DNA of 64,000 nt, from positions 4,092,001 through 4,156,000 of the forward strand of contig CP064999.1 in the NCBI GenBank assembly GCA_016700115.1, written 5' to 3'. The notes beneath the pieces are model-generated. The model saw nothing but the letters and a program-made list of their open reading frames with translations, had not been told where the DNA came from and ran no database searches. Both the position numbers and the translations under genes were made by a program. How positions within the stretch are numbered: the first letter of the stretch is position 1; every line of letters starts with the position of its first letter. This document shows, piece by piece, positions 18,941-27,470 of the stretch. The stretch comes from Sphingobacteriales bacterium. GTDB lineage: Bacteria > Bacteroidota > Bacteroidia > Chitinophagales > UBA2359.

Positions 18941-19044
18941 AAGTTTTTGTTTTCCTCTATTCATTTTGTTGGTTTATTTTGGTAGAGACTGTTTTAAATC
19001 AGCTCACAAACTTGTTGTATGTTTATGCTCCAAAATAAATACGA

Positions 19045-20637
19045 ATGAATCAAACTCATATTCCTATAGATACTATTGTAGTTAATTCTAAAATTTACTC
19101 GGTTGACAATCAATTCCGCCAGTTTGAAGCAATTGCGATTGACAAAGGCAAAATCTTAGAATTAGGAACTACAAAACACCTGAAAAAACGCTATGCTGCC
19201 AAAGAGTTGATTGATGGTAAGGGAAGATATGTTTATCCGGGGTTAATTGATGCTCACTGCCATTTATTGAGGTATGCAAAACAGTTAAAAGAACTCGATT
19301 TGTTCGGTGCAAATTCTATGGATGAAGTAATAGATAGAACAAAGCAATATGCTGCAGCAAATCCAAACTTGAAAGCTATAGTTGGCAGAGGCTGGAATCA
19401 AAACTTGTGGATTCCGCCTGAAATGCCAGATAATTTGAAACTAAATAAAGAATTCCCAAACATACCGGTCGTGTTGACACGCATAGATTTACACGCTGCT
19501 ATTGCAAATTCTGCCGCATTACAACAAGCCGGATTAATAGAAAATCCCAATTCAATTGATGGTGGGATTGTTGTACTAAAAAATGGTTTCCCAACCGGAT
19601 TATTAATTGACAATGCCATTCAAAAAGTGGTTGAAACACTTCCAGAACTTTCTGATGATGAATTCATAAGATTGTTAATGAAAGCGCAAAAAAACTGTTT
19701 GGCAGTTGGATTGACCACCATAGGAGATGCCTTGGTAATGCCGGATGAAATGAGGTTGCTCTTAAACATGGAAACCAACAATCAATTAGCACTTAGAATA
19801 AATGCCATGATGTTGGCAACAGAATCGAATATCGAAAAGTATTCAAAAAAAGGCATCCAACTATATTCTAAACTGACTTTCAGGACATTTAAGTTTTTTG
19901 CAGATGGAGCTTTAGGGTCGAGAGGTGCTTGGTTGCAAGAACCTTATTCAGATGATCCGGAAAATGTTGGAATACCAATGCTGAACGAAGAATTATTTAT
20001 TACCCAATTGAATAAGATTAAATCTTGCGGATTTCAGGTGGCTACTCATGCAATAGGAGATGCGGCCAATCAATTTGTTTTAAAATGTTACAGCCAAGTA
20101 CTCACTCCCGGCAACAACCTGCGCTGGAGGTTGGAACATGCTCAAATTATGCCGACACAATATTTATCAATAATCAGAGATTATAAAGTCATACCATCCG
20201 TTCAACCGACACATGCCACTTCAGACATGTATTGGGTGAAAGATCGAATAGGAAACCGGTTAAAAAATGCCTACAATTTTCGCCAGTTACTTCGACATGG
20301 TGGATTGCTTGCAATGGGAAGTGATTTTCCGGTTGAAGATATAAACCCTTTGTTAGGATTTTATGCTGCCATCAGCATGAAAGATTTAAATGGTTTTCCA
20401 AATGGAGGGTTCAAACCGGAAGAAACAATCACAAGAAAAGAAGCATTAAAAGCCATGACGATTTGGGCTGCTTATGCACAATTTTCAGAAAACAGTTTGG
20501 GAAGTCTGGAAGTTGGCAAACAAGCCGACCTTTGTATGTTAACTTCAGACCTGATGAATATTCCAGAAAATGAAGTTCCAAATACAGAAGTATTGCTTAC
20601 CATGGTTAATGGCGTAATAGAACATAGGATTATTTAG
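19045..20637 (+). CDS. Amidohydrolase of the YtcJ-like family
   Basis: Predicted metal-dependent hydrolase of the amidohydrolase superfamily (YtcJ-like, Amidohydro_3). Features along the chain: the N-terminal beta sandwich with VVNSKIYSVD, the metal ligands in LIDAHCHLLR, a GRGWNQNLW segment typical of YtcJ, a KFFADGALGSRGAWL segment, HAIGDAANQ, RLEHAQIM, and SDFPVEDINPLLGFYAA near the C-terminus. At 530 residues it is full length. The substrate cannot be told. No signal peptide is present, so it is cytosolic. Confidence 0.85.
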   Translation: MNQTHIPIDTIVVNSKIYSVDNQFRQFEAIAIDKGKILELGTTKHLKKRYAAKELIDGKGRYVYPGLIDAHCHLLRYAKQLKELDLFGANSMDEVIDRTKQYAAANPNLKAIVGRGWNQNLWIPPEMPDNLKLNKEFPNIPVVLTRIDLHAAIANSAALQQAGLIENPNSIDGGIVVLKNGFPTGLLIDNAIQKVVETLPELSDDEFIRLLMKAQKNCLAVGLTTIGDALVMPDEMRLLLNMETNNQLALRINAMMLATESNIEKYSKKGIQLYSKLTFRTFKFFADGALGSRGAWLQEPYSDDPENVGIPMLNEELFITQLNKIKSCGFQVATHAIGDAANQFVLKCYSQVLTPGNNLRWRLEHAQIMPTQYLSIIRDYKVIPSVQPTHATSDMYWVKDRIGNRLKNAYNFRQLLRHGGLLAMGSDFPVEDINPLLGFYAAISMKDLNGFPNGGFKPEETITRKEALKAMTIWAAYAQFSENSLGSLEVGKQADLCMLTSDLMNIPENEVPNTEVLLTMVNGVIEHRII

Positions 20638-20718
20638 TGAATGACACAAATTGGTCAATAATTCTAAAATACGGTTAAATCATCCTACTTTTGACCATTT
20701 AAAACTGTATTCTTCAAT

Positions 20719-21795
20719 ATGGACAAAACAATTGAACAATACCGCAATGTTGTGGTTCAGATAGCAACTCCATATAGCACCGGTACCGGATTTTATGTAA
20801 AGGAGTATGATTTAATAGTTACTAACTTTCATGTAGTCAGTGATAGTGTTGAAGCTGTAATTAACGGCAATCAAATTCCTGAAACTACGACTACCGTTTT
20901 ATTTAAAGACCCTGCATACGATCTTGCTTTTCTGGAAATGCCATCTAATGCACCAAAGCCTGAAGTTCATTTAAACTCACATGTAATACAAGGCGAAATA
21001 ATTTTGGCTATTGGTCATCCTTATGGGTTAAAATACAGTGCAACAAAAGGAATTGTTTCAAAAGTAGAGCGACAATATAATAACATCAAATATATACAGA
21101 TTGATGCTTCAATAAATCCGGGTAACAGTGGGGGGCCTTTGGTAAATTTAAACGGTGAGATAGTTGGAGTGAACACATTTATTTTGCAAGGAGGTGAAAA
21201 TTTAGGTTTCGCTTTACCGGCCTATTATCTCAGAGAATCTTTGGAAGAATATTTACCATTCAAAGGGAAAAGATCTACACGATGTATTTCATGTTTTAAT
21301 TTGGTTTTACAATCGAATGCAGTTGACAATTATTGCCCAAACTGCGGGGCAAGACTGTCTTTTTATGAAGAAGAAGTTTATCAGCCTGTTGGCAGAGCGA
21401 AGCTGATAGAAGAATTAATTTCAGAGTTGGGAAAAAATCCTGTTCTTGCAAGAAGAGGTGCTAATGCTTGGGAAATCAATCATGGAACTGCTTTGATTGA
21501 AATAACCTACGAAGAAGAACTTCGGTATATTATAGGAGATGCTCAACTTTGCAGGCTTCCCAGAAACAATATTAAAGAGATATACGAGTTCCTGTTGAGA
21601 GAAAATTATTCACTTGACAATGTGATGTTTAGTGTTTATGAGCAAGACATTATTTTATCAACGGTAATTTATGATGCCTATTTTACCCGGGAGATGGCTT
21701 TAACTATTTTCAAAAATCTTTTTGAAAAAGCTGATTTTTACGACAATATTCTCGTAGAAAAATATGGGGCAATCTGGAAGGCCAAAGAAGAGTAA
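20719..21795 (+). CDS. Trypsin-like (S1C) serine protease fused to a zinc ribbon and a C-terminal YbjN-like domain
   Basis: Residues 1-175 are a DegP/HtrA-like chymotrypsin fold with a complete triad: His38 (TNFHVV), Asp68 (AYDLAF) and Ser137 (GNSGGP). There is no signal peptide and no PDZ domain. A four-cysteine zinc ribbon follows (Cys189/Cys192 and Cys206/Cys209, CISC...CPNC). The last 140 residues (LIEELISELGKNPVLARRG onward) look like the YbjN/type III chaperone-like fold. The protein is therefore a probable cytosolic protease. A -7-like TACTTTTG sits at 20686-20693. The combination is uncommon; the substrate is unknown. Confidence 0.8.
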   Translation: MDKTIEQYRNVVVQIATPYSTGTGFYVKEYDLIVTNFHVVSDSVEAVINGNQIPETTTTVLFKDPAYDLAFLEMPSNAPKPEVHLNSHVIQGEIILAIGHPYGLKYSATKGIVSKVERQYNNIKYIQIDASINPGNSGGPLVNLNGEIVGVNTFILQGGENLGFALPAYYLRESLEEYLPFKGKRSTRCISCFNLVLQSNAVDNYCPNCGARLSFYEEEVYQPVGRAKLIEELISELGKNPVLARRGANAWEINHGTALIEITYEEELRYIIGDAQLCRLPRNNIKEIYEFLLRENYSLDNVMFSVYEQDIILSTVIYDAYFTREMALTIFKNLFEKADFYDNILVEKYGAIWKAKEE

Positions 21796-21806
21796 CCCAA
21801 AATAAA

Positions 21807-21841
21807 AAGACCATGTCATTCAAATCGAATAACATGGTCTT
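21807..21841 (+). terminator. Hairpin after the serine protease gene
   Basis: A 10-bp perfect stem (AAGACCATGT with ACATGGTCTT) around a 15-base loop, beginning 11 bases after the protease stop. The T tract after the stem is poor, so its efficiency as an intrinsic terminator is uncertain; it also lies between the protease gene and the convergent small lipoprotein gene and could serve both. Confidence 0.5.
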
Positions 21842-21873
21842 ATCTAAATTCACTGAAAAAATTTTAAACTAAA

Positions 21874-22023
21874 CTAACAATCCTGATCGCTATTATTTTT
21901 TTGTGCTTCATAAGTGATACTTCCCGGACATCCGGTACCGCGATGACATGCCGTAAAAAGGGTTAGTGTAAACACTAAAGTTAATGTAAAAATACCAATT
22001 TGTTTAATGAAAGATTGTTTCAT
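21874..22023 (-). CDS. Tiny lipoprotein of 49 residues
   Basis: A short gene on the minus strand in the gap before mpl. It encodes a lysine-starting N-terminus, a hydrophobic stretch of about 15 residues (IGIFTLTLVFTLTLF) and a lipobox ending TAC, with the acylated Cys at residue 26. The mature part is only 24 residues, begins CHRGTGCPG and ends in NNSDQDC, with three cysteines in all. The signal peptide, the lipobox and its position in an otherwise empty region make it a likely real gene. I do not know its function. Its stop is 32 bases from the hairpin at 21807-21841. Confidence 0.65.
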   Translation of the reverse strand: MKQSFIKQIGIFTLTLVFTLTLFTACHRGTGCPGSITYEAQKNNSDQDC

Positions 22024-22259
22024 CTGATAATGTCAGGTTTTTTGTTTAATAATTTGTTGAGTAACGCAATATCTTCGTACTTTATTACACTAAACTTCAA
22101 AACAGCTAAAATTGTTGCCCAATTCTCCTTTTTTCACTCAGTTTACTATTATTTTGGCGGCAAAATTTCATTATTCAAGGATTATTGGTTGATGGTCAAT
22201 CCCCTGTTGATATTCACGTAACCGTTTTAGTTTTTCACTTTTAATTGTTCACTTTAAAA

Positions 22260-23621
22260 ATGCGATTACATTTTATTGCCATTGGTGGAAGTATTATGCA
22301 CCAATTAGCGATTGCTATGCAAAGAAAAGGTCATTTAGTCAGCGGTTCTGATGATGCAATTTTTGAGCCGTCTAAATCAAATCTGGAAAGAAACAATTTG
22401 CTTCCGGATAAAACAGGATGGTTTCCTGAGATAATAACCAATGAACTTGATGGCATTATCCTGGGAATGCACGCTAAAAAAAATAATCCGGAATTATTAA
22501 AGGCACAGGCATCCGGTATTCCTGTTTGGTCGTATCCCGAATTTCTTTACCGACATGCAGCAAACAAAAGAAGAATTGTAATAGCCGGTAGTCATGGTAA
22601 AACTACCATTACTTCTATGGTTATGCACGTTTTAAAATATTGGGGCTGCAAATTCGATTTTATTGTCGGTGCAAAAATTCCCGGATTTGAAGAGTCTGTT
22701 TCTTTGACCGAAGAAGCCCCCATTATAGTTATAGAAGGTGATGAATATCTTGCATCTGCCATTGACCTGAAACCTAAATTTCTATATTACCGTCCTCATA
22801 CTGCTCTTATTAGCGGAATCGCATGGGATCATATCAATGTCTTTCCTGTTTATAAAGAATATGTCGAACAATTCAGGTTGTTTGCAGACAGCATAGAAGA
22901 TGGAGGGGATTTGGTCTATTTTGCCGGAGATAAAGAGGTTGAATCTATAGCTCTAAAAGTTAAACATGCAAATAAATATCCTTACACAACTCCGGATTAC
23001 ATTACTGATCAAAATGAAATTTGGCAAGTAATCAGAAACGGAAAAGAATACCCTATTCAAATATTTGGGGAACATAACCTGCAAAATCTGATTGGTGCTA
23101 AAATGGTATGCGAACTATCAAATAATATTTCCGAAACTCAATTTTTTGAAGCTATTCAATCATTTACCGGCGCGTCAAAAAGGCTCGAAATAGTAGCTAA
23201 TTCAAAAAGTTGTACGGTTTACAAGGATTTTGCACATGCCCCTTCAAAAGTAACAGCAACGACTAAAGCGGTCAAAGCAATGCACCCTAACAGGCAACTT
23301 ATCGCCTGTCTTGAATTACACACTTATAGTAGTTTGAATACTGACTTTTTGCCTTTTTATGCAAACACTTTGCAACCGGCAGAAAAAGCTGTTGTTTTTT
23401 ACGATCCGGAGGCTTTGGCTATTAAAAATCTTCCGCCAGTAAGCGATAGTTTTATTATCAATTGTTTTAAACATCCAAACCTGATCGTTTTTAACACGCC
23501 TCAAGACATGCAAAACTATTTAATGAGTTTAGATTTTGAAAACACAGACTTGCTTTTGATGAGTTCGGGCAATTTTGGGGGTATCAATTTGAATAGTATT
23601 GCTATATTTGCAACGGAATGA
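22260..23621 (+). CDS. mpl: UDP-N-acetylmuramate:L-alanyl-gamma-D-glutamyl-meso-diaminopimelate ligase
   Basis: Cytosolic murein-peptide recycling enzyme: it joins the tripeptide recovered from turned-over peptidoglycan to UDP-MurNAc. The Mur ligase layout is complete: an N-terminal UDP-binding domain starting LHFIAIGGSIMHQLA, the ATP-binding loop AGSHGKTT near residue 110, a central domain with EGDEY and AWDHINVFP, and a C-terminal domain with YKDFAHAPSKV. The GGSIMHQLA start and AGSHGKTT loop are typical of Mpl rather than MurC. Length of about 453 residues is normal. ATG 22260 is preferred to the upstream TTG at 22245. Confidence 0.92.
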   Translation: MRLHFIAIGGSIMHQLAIAMQRKGHLVSGSDDAIFEPSKSNLERNNLLPDKTGWFPEIITNELDGIILGMHAKKNNPELLKAQASGIPVWSYPEFLYRHAANKRRIVIAGSHGKTTITSMVMHVLKYWGCKFDFIVGAKIPGFEESVSLTEEAPIIVIEGDEYLASAIDLKPKFLYYRPHTALISGIAWDHINVFPVYKEYVEQFRLFADSIEDGGDLVYFAGDKEVESIALKVKHANKYPYTTPDYITDQNEIWQVIRNGKEYPIQIFGEHNLQNLIGAKMVCELSNNISETQFFEAIQSFTGASKRLEIVANSKSCTVYKDFAHAPSKVTATTKAVKAMHPNRQLIACLELHTYSSLNTDFLPFYANTLQPAEKAVVFYDPEALAIKNLPPVSDSFIINCFKHPNLIVFNTPQDMQNYLMSLDFENTDLLLMSSGNFGGINLNSIAIFATE

Positions 23622-23690
23622 ACCAGATATACCCTGATTCAGGACGATATACAAACTCTTCATTGATAGATCACTAACAATAAAATAGTC

Positions 23691-24464
23691 ATGCTCCAAC
23701 TTCAGAGACCGTTAGCCATTTTTGATATAGAAACAACTGGAGTCAATTTAGCAACTGACAGAATTGTTGAAATCAGTGTCTTAAAGTTGATGCCAGATGG
23801 AAACACTTTAAGTAAAACATGGCGTTTAAATCCTACCATTCCCATACCTCCTCAAGCTTCGGCAATACACCATATTTATGATGAAGATGTTGCCAATGAA
23901 CCTTTCTTTTCACAAATTGCTGAGAAACTGAGCGAATTGTTAAAAGACAGCGATATTGCCGGCTATAATTCCAATCAGTTTGATGTGCCGATTTTGATTG
24001 AAGAATTTCTAAGGGTTGGGATTGATTTTCGAAATACGGAAAGAAAGTTTATTGATGTTTTTCGTATTTTCCAAAAAATGGAAAGAAGAGATTTGGCTGC
24101 TGCCTATAAGTTTTATTGTAATAAGGATTTAGAATCTGCACACAGTGCTGAGGCAGATGTAATGGCTACCTATGAAATCCTGATTGGTCAATTATCACTA
24201 TACAAAGATAGTTTACAGCCTAACGTTCCTTTTTTACATGACTTTTCTTCTGATCAAGTATTTGTCGATTCCGGCAGGAGGCTAATTTCTGAAAATGGTG
24301 TTATCAAATTTAATTTTGGCAAACATAAGGGCAAACCGGTAGAAGAGGTTTTCGGTATAGAACCTCAGTATTACGATTGGATTATGAAAAGCGACTTTCT
24401 GTTAGATACTAAACAAAAAGTCAAAGAAATCAGAGATACCATAAAAGCAAAAACGGGAAAATAA
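23691..24464 (+). CDS. DnaQ-like 3'-5' exonuclease
   Basis: Predicted DEDDh exonuclease. Catalytic residues are visible as Asp12 and Glu14 in IFDIETTG, an aspartate in YNSNQFDVPIL, and HSAEADVMATYEI carrying the final His and Asp. The C-terminal 50 residues (FNFGKHKGKPVEEV... YYDWIMKSDFL) form the small domain seen in exodeoxyribonuclease X-like proteins. At 257 residues it is a stand-alone nuclease, not part of a polymerase. It follows mpl by 69 bases on the same strand. A repair or proofreading role is likely but not specified. Confidence 0.85.
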   Translation: MLQLQRPLAIFDIETTGVNLATDRIVEISVLKLMPDGNTLSKTWRLNPTIPIPPQASAIHHIYDEDVANEPFFSQIAEKLSELLKDSDIAGYNSNQFDVPILIEEFLRVGIDFRNTERKFIDVFRIFQKMERRDLAAAYKFYCNKDLESAHSAEADVMATYEILIGQLSLYKDSLQPNVPFLHDFSSDQVFVDSGRRLISENGVIKFNFGKHKGKPVEEVFGIEPQYYDWIMKSDFLLDTKQKVKEIRDTIKAKTGK

Positions 24465-24552
24465 CCATTTTTGCAACTATAAATTCAACACAAGAGTTAC
24501 TTCTGAAAATTTATATTCTTTAACTACTGTTTCAATTAACTTTCTTGTTTTA

Positions 24553-25323
24553 TTGACCCACAAAACTTTGAGCAACTTGGCTGACAGCATCGTAATTATA
24601 CCTACTTATAATGAGAAAGAAAACATTGCCGCAATGGTAGAGAAAGTGTTTTCGTTGCCCAAAGATTTTCATTTGTTGATCATTGATGACAATTCTCCCG
24701 ATGAAACAGGGGCAATAGTTCAACAATTGATAGACGACAAGTTTGAGGGGAGGCTGTTTTTGGAACAAAGAAAGGGCAAACTCGGATTGGGAACGGCTTA
24801 TATTCACGGGTTCAAATGGGCTTTGCAAAAAGAATATTCCTATATTTTTGAAATGGATGCGGATTTTTCACACAATCCGGACGATTTGGTTCGGTTGTAT
24901 GATGTTTGTGCTTCAGGAAAAGCCGATATCGCAGTTGGTTCAAGATATGTAACCGGTGGGAAGGTTGAAAATTGGCCTATGAACAGAATATTGCTGTCGC
25001 GTTTTGCTTCATTATATGTCAGACTTATCACCTGGCTACCTGTACATGATACTACCGCAGGTTTCGTTTGCTACAAACGCATAGTTTTGGAAAGTCTGAA
25101 TTTAGACAAAATCAAATCGGTAGGCTATGGTTTTCAGATTGAAATGAAATTTGCTTCCTGGCGACTTGGATTTACTATTGCCGAAATACCAATTACATTT
25201 ACCGACAGGATTTGGGGAGTTTCTAAAATGAGCAGCGGTATTTTTAAAGAGGCCGCGCTGGGAGTAATTAAAATGAAGTGGCAAAGTTTTTTTAAAAACT
25301 ATGCCCGCACCTTGATTTCTTAA
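24553..25323 (+). CDS. GT2 glycosyltransferase, polyprenol-phosphate mannose synthase-like (DPM1)
   Basis: Predicted membrane-associated GT-A enzyme that moves a sugar from a nucleotide donor to polyprenol phosphate. It shows IVIIPTYNEKENI, the LIIDDNSPDETG donor site, EMDADFSHNPDD (DxD) and the DPM-type SRYVTGG and DTTAGFVCYKR segments. It lacks the C-terminal membrane domain some relatives have. No ATG fits: the frame starts at TTG 24553, or at TTG 24568, and no clear ribosome-binding site separates them. The stop lies 18 bases before eno. Confidence 0.85.
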   Translation: MTHKTLSNLADSIVIIPTYNEKENIAAMVEKVFSLPKDFHLLIIDDNSPDETGAIVQQLIDDKFEGRLFLEQRKGKLGLGTAYIHGFKWALQKEYSYIFEMDADFSHNPDDLVRLYDVCASGKADIAVGSRYVTGGKVENWPMNRILLSRFASLYVRLITWLPVHDTTAGFVCYKRIVLESLNLDKIKSVGYGFQIEMKFASWRLGFTIAEIPITFTDRIWGVSKMSSGIFKEAALGVIKMKWQSFFKNYARTLIS

Positions 25324-25341
25324 ATCACTAACTAAAATATT

Positions 25342-26625
25342 ATGAGCTTAATTTCAGACATCAGAGCAAGACAGGTTTTAGACTCTCGAGGAAACCCAAC
25401 TGTTGAAGTGGAAATAATTACCGAAGATGGCAGTATGGGCAGAGCGATTGTTCCGAGCGGAGCAAGCACCGGAAAGCATGAAGCGGTTGAACTTCGCGAT
25501 AAAGATGTTGATATTTACTTGGGAAAAGGCGTAACCAATGCGGTAGAAAATGCTTTTAAAATTTTTAATGAAATAGAAGGGATGAGTGTTTTCGATCAGG
25601 CCGAGATTGATTCTCTGATGTGTGAGATTGATGAGACCGAAAATAAAAGCAATCTTGGAGCAAATGCCATTCTGGGAGTTTCAATGGCAGTGGCGCGTGC
25701 GGCAGCAGCTTGTTTAAAGCAACCGCTTTACCGCTATTTGGGGGGAGTGAATGCGACAACTTTACCCATTCCCATGATGAATATCCTAAACGGTGGCGCT
25801 CATGCCGACAATAGTATAGATTTTCAGGAATTTATGGTGGTGCCTGTGGGGGCTGAAACTTTTGCCGATGCACTGCGGATGGGCGTTGAAGTATTTCATC
25901 ACCTTAAAACTGTCTTGAAAGGCAAGGGTTATTCTACTAATGTTGGGGATGAGGGAGGTTTTGCACCAAACATCAAATCCAATGAAGAAGCTATCGAAAC
26001 GGTATTACATGCCATTGAAAAGGCAGGTTATCGCCCGGGAGAGGATATTCTGATTGCCATTGATGCGGCTATGTCCGAACTCTATTTGCCTGAAAAAAAG
26101 ATGTATAGCTTCAAAAAATCTACCGGAGATATGCTGACCTCCAACGAGATGGTTGAGTATTGGGCGGAATGGTGCAAAAAATACCCCATTATTTCTTTAG
26201 AGGATGGAATGGACGAAGATGACTGGGACGGATGGGCAAAATTAACCGAAGAATTGGGCCATTCCATTCAATTAGTAGGGGATGATTTGTTTGTTACCAA
26301 TGTTAACCGTCTTGCTGATGGTATTGAGAAAGAAATTGCAAACGCTATTTTGATTAAAGTCAACCAAATCGGCACACTTTCTGAGACATTTAACTGCGTG
26401 CGGCTTGCAGGCAGGTACGGATATAACAGCGTTATCAGTCATCGTTCAGGCGAAACGGAAGACACGACAATTGCAGATATAGCGGTGGCATTAAATACTG
26501 GACAGATTAAAACAGGGTCTGCTTCGCGCTCTGACAGGATAGCTAAATACAATCAATTGCTTAGAATTGAAGAAGAGCTTGGAACTGCTGCTTTTTACCC
26601 CGGGAAATACTATCGCTTTATGTGA
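25342..26625 (+). CDS. eno: Enolase
   Basis: Glycolytic phosphopyruvate hydratase (2-phosphoglycerate to phosphoenolpyruvate). Full length at 427 residues, with the N-terminal ARQVLDSRGNPTVEVE start, the GASTGKHEAVELRD loop, the GDEGGFAPN segment, the metal ligands in LIAIDAAMSE, SLEDGMDED and QLVGDDLFVTN, and the SHRSGETEDTTIADIAV and KTGSASRSDR signatures. It follows the DPM1-like gene by 18 bases and ends just ahead of a strong terminator. The catalytic Lys in ILIKVNQIGTLSE is present. Confidence 0.97.
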   Translation: MSLISDIRARQVLDSRGNPTVEVEIITEDGSMGRAIVPSGASTGKHEAVELRDKDVDIYLGKGVTNAVENAFKIFNEIEGMSVFDQAEIDSLMCEIDETENKSNLGANAILGVSMAVARAAAACLKQPLYRYLGGVNATTLPIPMMNILNGGAHADNSIDFQEFMVVPVGAETFADALRMGVEVFHHLKTVLKGKGYSTNVGDEGGFAPNIKSNEEAIETVLHAIEKAGYRPGEDILIAIDAAMSELYLPEKKMYSFKKSTGDMLTSNEMVEYWAEWCKKYPIISLEDGMDEDDWDGWAKLTEELGHSIQLVGDDLFVTNVNRLADGIEKEIANAILIKVNQIGTLSETFNCVRLAGRYGYNSVISHRSGETEDTTIADIAVALNTGQIKTGSASRSDRIAKYNQLLRIEEELGTAAFYPGKYYRFM

Positions 26626-26640
26626 TTTTATATGAATCAA

Positions 26641-26680
26641 AAAGAGGCTCCGCAACATAGTTACAGAGCCTCTTTTTTTT
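26641..26680 (+). terminator. Rho-independent terminator after eno
   Basis: A 10-bp stem (AAAGAGGCTC with GAGCCTCTTT) with a 15-base loop, continuing directly into a run of T. It starts 16 bases after the eno stop codon. Confidence 0.88.
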
Positions 26681-26708
26681 CTTCGGGATATGGCAAATCC
26701 AAAAGCCT

Positions 26709-27284
26709 TTATTCTACTTTTTCTCCGTCTTTATAGGTATATTCAATTGTTTTATTGCCTTCCTGATCATACCAGATGGCTTTACCCTCTCTTTTTCCGT
26801 TCTTAAAAACTCCTTCTTCCTGAAGTTTTGCATTGTCGTAATAAAGCTTTCGGGGGCCTTCTAATTTCCCGTTTTTGTAGTTTGCCTCTTCCTTAACTCT
26901 TGTTCGGTTGTAAACAAGCCTTTGGCCTTCCAACTGGTCGTTTATGTAAAACATTTTTTCAGTAATCCCCCCTGTTTCATCTGCTTTGAGCATTAACCCG
27001 TGCTTTTTCCCGTCCTTGTAACTTGTTACTGAAGAAATTAACCCTGAATTGACAAAATAAGTAACCCAGGTGCCTTCTTTTTTACCATTCAGCATATCGC
27101 CTTCTTCTACCACTTTTAACTGTTTGTCTTTTTTAACCGCTTTTTGAAGTCCTCCACCTCCCGGATACTCTGTAAGAATATAGTCTTCTTTACTTACCGT
27201 GCTTTCTGCTTTTTTACTTTCCTGACTACATGAGGCTATCGCAAACATTGCGAATACAATTAGTAATGATTTTAAGCTGTGCAT
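26709..27284 (-). CDS. YwqK-like (MORN-type repeat) lipoprotein
   Basis: A 191-residue exported lipoprotein with a lipobox ending ASC (acylated Cys at about 19). The rest is made of repeated units of about 20-22 residues of the form GKKEGTWVTYF, GKKHGLMLKAD, GKLEGPRKLYYDN and GKREGKAIWYDQEG, which is the toxin-antitoxin YwqK / MORN-variant pattern common in Bacteroidota. The YwqK name is historical; no toxin partner is next to it. It probably sits on the outer or inner membrane facing the periplasm. The role is unknown. Confidence 0.8.
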   Translation of the reverse strand: MHSLKSLLIVFAMFAIASCSQESKKAESTVSKEDYILTEYPGGGGLQKAVKKDKQLKVVEEGDMLNGKKEGTWVTYFVNSGLISSVTSYKDGKKHGLMLKADETGGITEKMFYINDQLEGQRLVYNRTRVKEEANYKNGKLEGPRKLYYDNAKLQEEGVFKNGKREGKAIWYDQEGNKTIEYTYKDGEKVE

Positions 27285-27403
27285 AGGTTAAAAAATTTGG
27301 TGTTTTTCAAATTTGATGTTTTGGGTGCAAATTTATTGAATTAGCCATGGATTGGAAAAAAGTTTTCACATTCCTTAACACACATTTTTTTAAAAAAAAT
27401 AAA

Positions 27404-27466
27404 CGTGCGGATTAGTTTTGCTCCCGTGCAACAAAAGTTTACTGTTGTGCGAAAAGTTTCTACTAT
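27404..27466. repeat. Short 21-bp-periodic repeat (array 3)
   Basis: Three consecutive 21-bp units between the YwqK-like gene and the 3' end of the T9SS gene. The shared GTGC core is at 27405, 27426 and 27447, exactly 21 bp apart. The first two units (CGTGCGGATTAGTTTTGC and CGTGCAACAAAAGTTTAC) resemble units of the large array at 32361-32811. Confidence 0.6.
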
Positions 27467-27470
27467 AGTA

